Shown piece by piece: positions 63,302 through 64,000 of a stretch of DNA of 64,000 nt. Every line of letters starts with the position of its first letter. Position 1 is the first letter of the stretch. Below the pieces are notes generated by a model. It did not search any database, had not been told where the DNA came from, and was given only the letters and a program-made list of their open reading frames with translations. Location of the stretch: contig NZ_CP109787.1 in the NCBI RefSeq assembly GCF_025857195.1, forward strand, positions 1,119,501-1,183,500. Reading direction: 5' to 3'. The DNA is from Leisingera thetidis (lineage in GTDB: Bacteria; Pseudomonadota; Alphaproteobacteria; Rhodobacterales; Rhodobacteraceae). The position numbers and the translations under genes are program-made.

Positions 63302-64000
63302 TCAGGCGGCGATCAGGCCCTTGTCCTTCAGGTCCGCATAGGTGGTGTCGACGGCCTTTTTCAGCCGTGCCAGCATGTCGTCCACTTCCGCGCGGGTGAT
63401 GATGATCGGCGGGCAGAGCGCCACTGCATTGCCGGCCACCGCCCGGATGATCAGCCCGTTCGCTTCACAGGCCTTCTGCGCGGTGGCGCCCGCGGCACCC
63501 TTGTCAAAGCTGGCGCCGGTGGTCTTGTTCGACACCAGCTCCAGCGCCGCGATCAGCCCCTTGCCGCGCACCTCGCCGACCAGCGGGTGATCGGTGAAGA
63601 TCCCGCGCAGCTGCGCCTGCATGTAGGCGCCCACGTCGGCCGCGTGCTCGAACAGATTGTCGCGCTCATAGATTTCCAGCGTCTTCAGCGCCGCGGCGCA
63701 GGCCGCCGGGTGGCCGGAATAGGTATAGCCGTGGCCGAACACGCCGACCTCGTTGGTCTGCGCGATCATCGCCTCGTACATCCAGCCGGGGATCACCGAG
63801 GCGGAGATCGGGAAATAGGCCGAGCTCAACTGCTTGGCGAAGGTCATCAGATCCGGCTTGATGCCCATGGTGGTGCAGCCGAAATCGGCGCCGGTGCGGC
63901 CGAAGCCGGTAATGACCTCATCAGCCCAGACCGGGATGCCGTGTTTGCGCAGCAGCGCCTGCAGCTTCTCATAGTAGCCTTCCGGCGGCACGATCACGCC
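63302..64000 (-). CDS. class III aminotransferase, C-terminal part (truncated by window edge)
   Basis: About 232 residues visible, continuing beyond the right edge. WADEVITGFGRTG holds the PLP-ring Asp and TFAKQLSSAYFPISA the PLP lysine; FGHGYTYSGHPAACAAAL and VGEVRGKGLIAALELV are typical of omega-aminotransferases. It moves an amino group between an amine or omega-amino acid and an alpha-keto acid; the substrate cannot be fixed. The 5' part and start are outside the window. Confidence 0.9.
   Translation of the reverse strand, partial: GVIVPPEGYYEKLQALLRKHGIPVWADEVITGFGRTGADFGCTTMGIKPDLMTFAKQLSSAYFPISASVIPGWMYEAMIAQTNEVGVFGHGYTYSGHPAACAAALKTLEIYERDNLFEHAADVGAYMQAQLRGIFTDHPLVGEVRGKGLIAALELVSNKTTGASFDKGAAGATAQKACEANGLIIRAVAGNAVALCPPIIITRAEVDDMLARLKKAVDTTYADLKDKGLIAA

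Overview
The window reads as chromosome of a GC-rich marine Roseobacter-group alphaproteobacterium (Rhodobacteraceae/Roseobacteraceae; Phaeobacter, Leisingera or Ruegeria would fit). This is an inference from protein resemblance, the FdxA-CarD neighbourhood, a BioR-type operator before bioB, bioG/bioC inside the biotin operon, and the his gene layout. Genes are dense, many share stop/start codons, and several transcription units end in clear GC-hairpin plus T-run terminators. No rRNA, CRISPR array or complete IS element was seen.

Layout. 1-4.6 kb: GFA-family fragment, acetyltransferase, oligoendopeptidase F, lysophospholipase-like hydrolase, SCP2 protein, TPR lipoprotein-like secreted protein. 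4.6-9.2 kb: SUV3-like RNA helicase with a long disordered tail, an S4 RNA-binding protein, 7Fe ferredoxin and CarD. 9.2-11.1 kb: divergent cobS and cobT. 11.1-21.3 kb: Kef-type exchanger, Aer-like PAS protein, an Lrp regulator divergent from 4-hydroxyphenylpyruvate dioxygenase with an inverted repeat between them, an 848-residue membrane protein of unknown role, a SIMPL protein and O-acetylhomoserine sulfhydrylase.

21.8-29.6 kb is a compact integrated element of about 7.8 kb. It sits at the 3' end of an intact tRNA-Thr(TGT) gene and is bounded by a 46-bp direct repeat of the tRNA 3' half. It carries a tyrosine integrase, an unknown protein, an AlpA/excisionase-like HTH protein, a small unknown protein, a Rep_trans-like replication initiator followed by a helically phased iteron-like array, and then, in visibly AT-richer DNA on the opposite strand, an ABC/AAA15-type ATPase plus RloB-family TOPRIM-like protein. 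That pair resembles AbiL/PARIS-type abortive-infection modules, so the element looks like a small self-replicating integrative element or phage satellite with anti-phage cargo. A 22-bp repeat near both ends may be integrase/excisionase arm sites. This is the most interesting part of the window.

29.9-34.0 kb: three unknown proteins (one with a GT-A-like DxD motif) and an amidase. 34.1-40.3 kb: a complete thiamin operon thiC-thiO-thiS-thiG-thiE-thiF-thiD under a TPP riboswitch. 40.5-46.0 kb, divergent from it: the biotin operon bioB-F-D-A-G-C with a perfect BioR operator match. 46.2-51.6 kb: a glycine-betaine/choline-type ABC importer with two paralogous binding proteins, an ATPase and a double-length permease. 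51.7-55.4 kb: NnrU-like protein, DUF2478 protein, tRNA-Tyr, RlmB, YHS protein, CoA-binding protein. 55.6-62.5 kb: histidine genes hisE, hisF, hisA, hisH, hisB on the minus strand with unrelated small genes and a peroxiredoxin/AraC pair between them. The right edge holds a stand-alone RAM-domain protein and a truncated class III aminotransferase.
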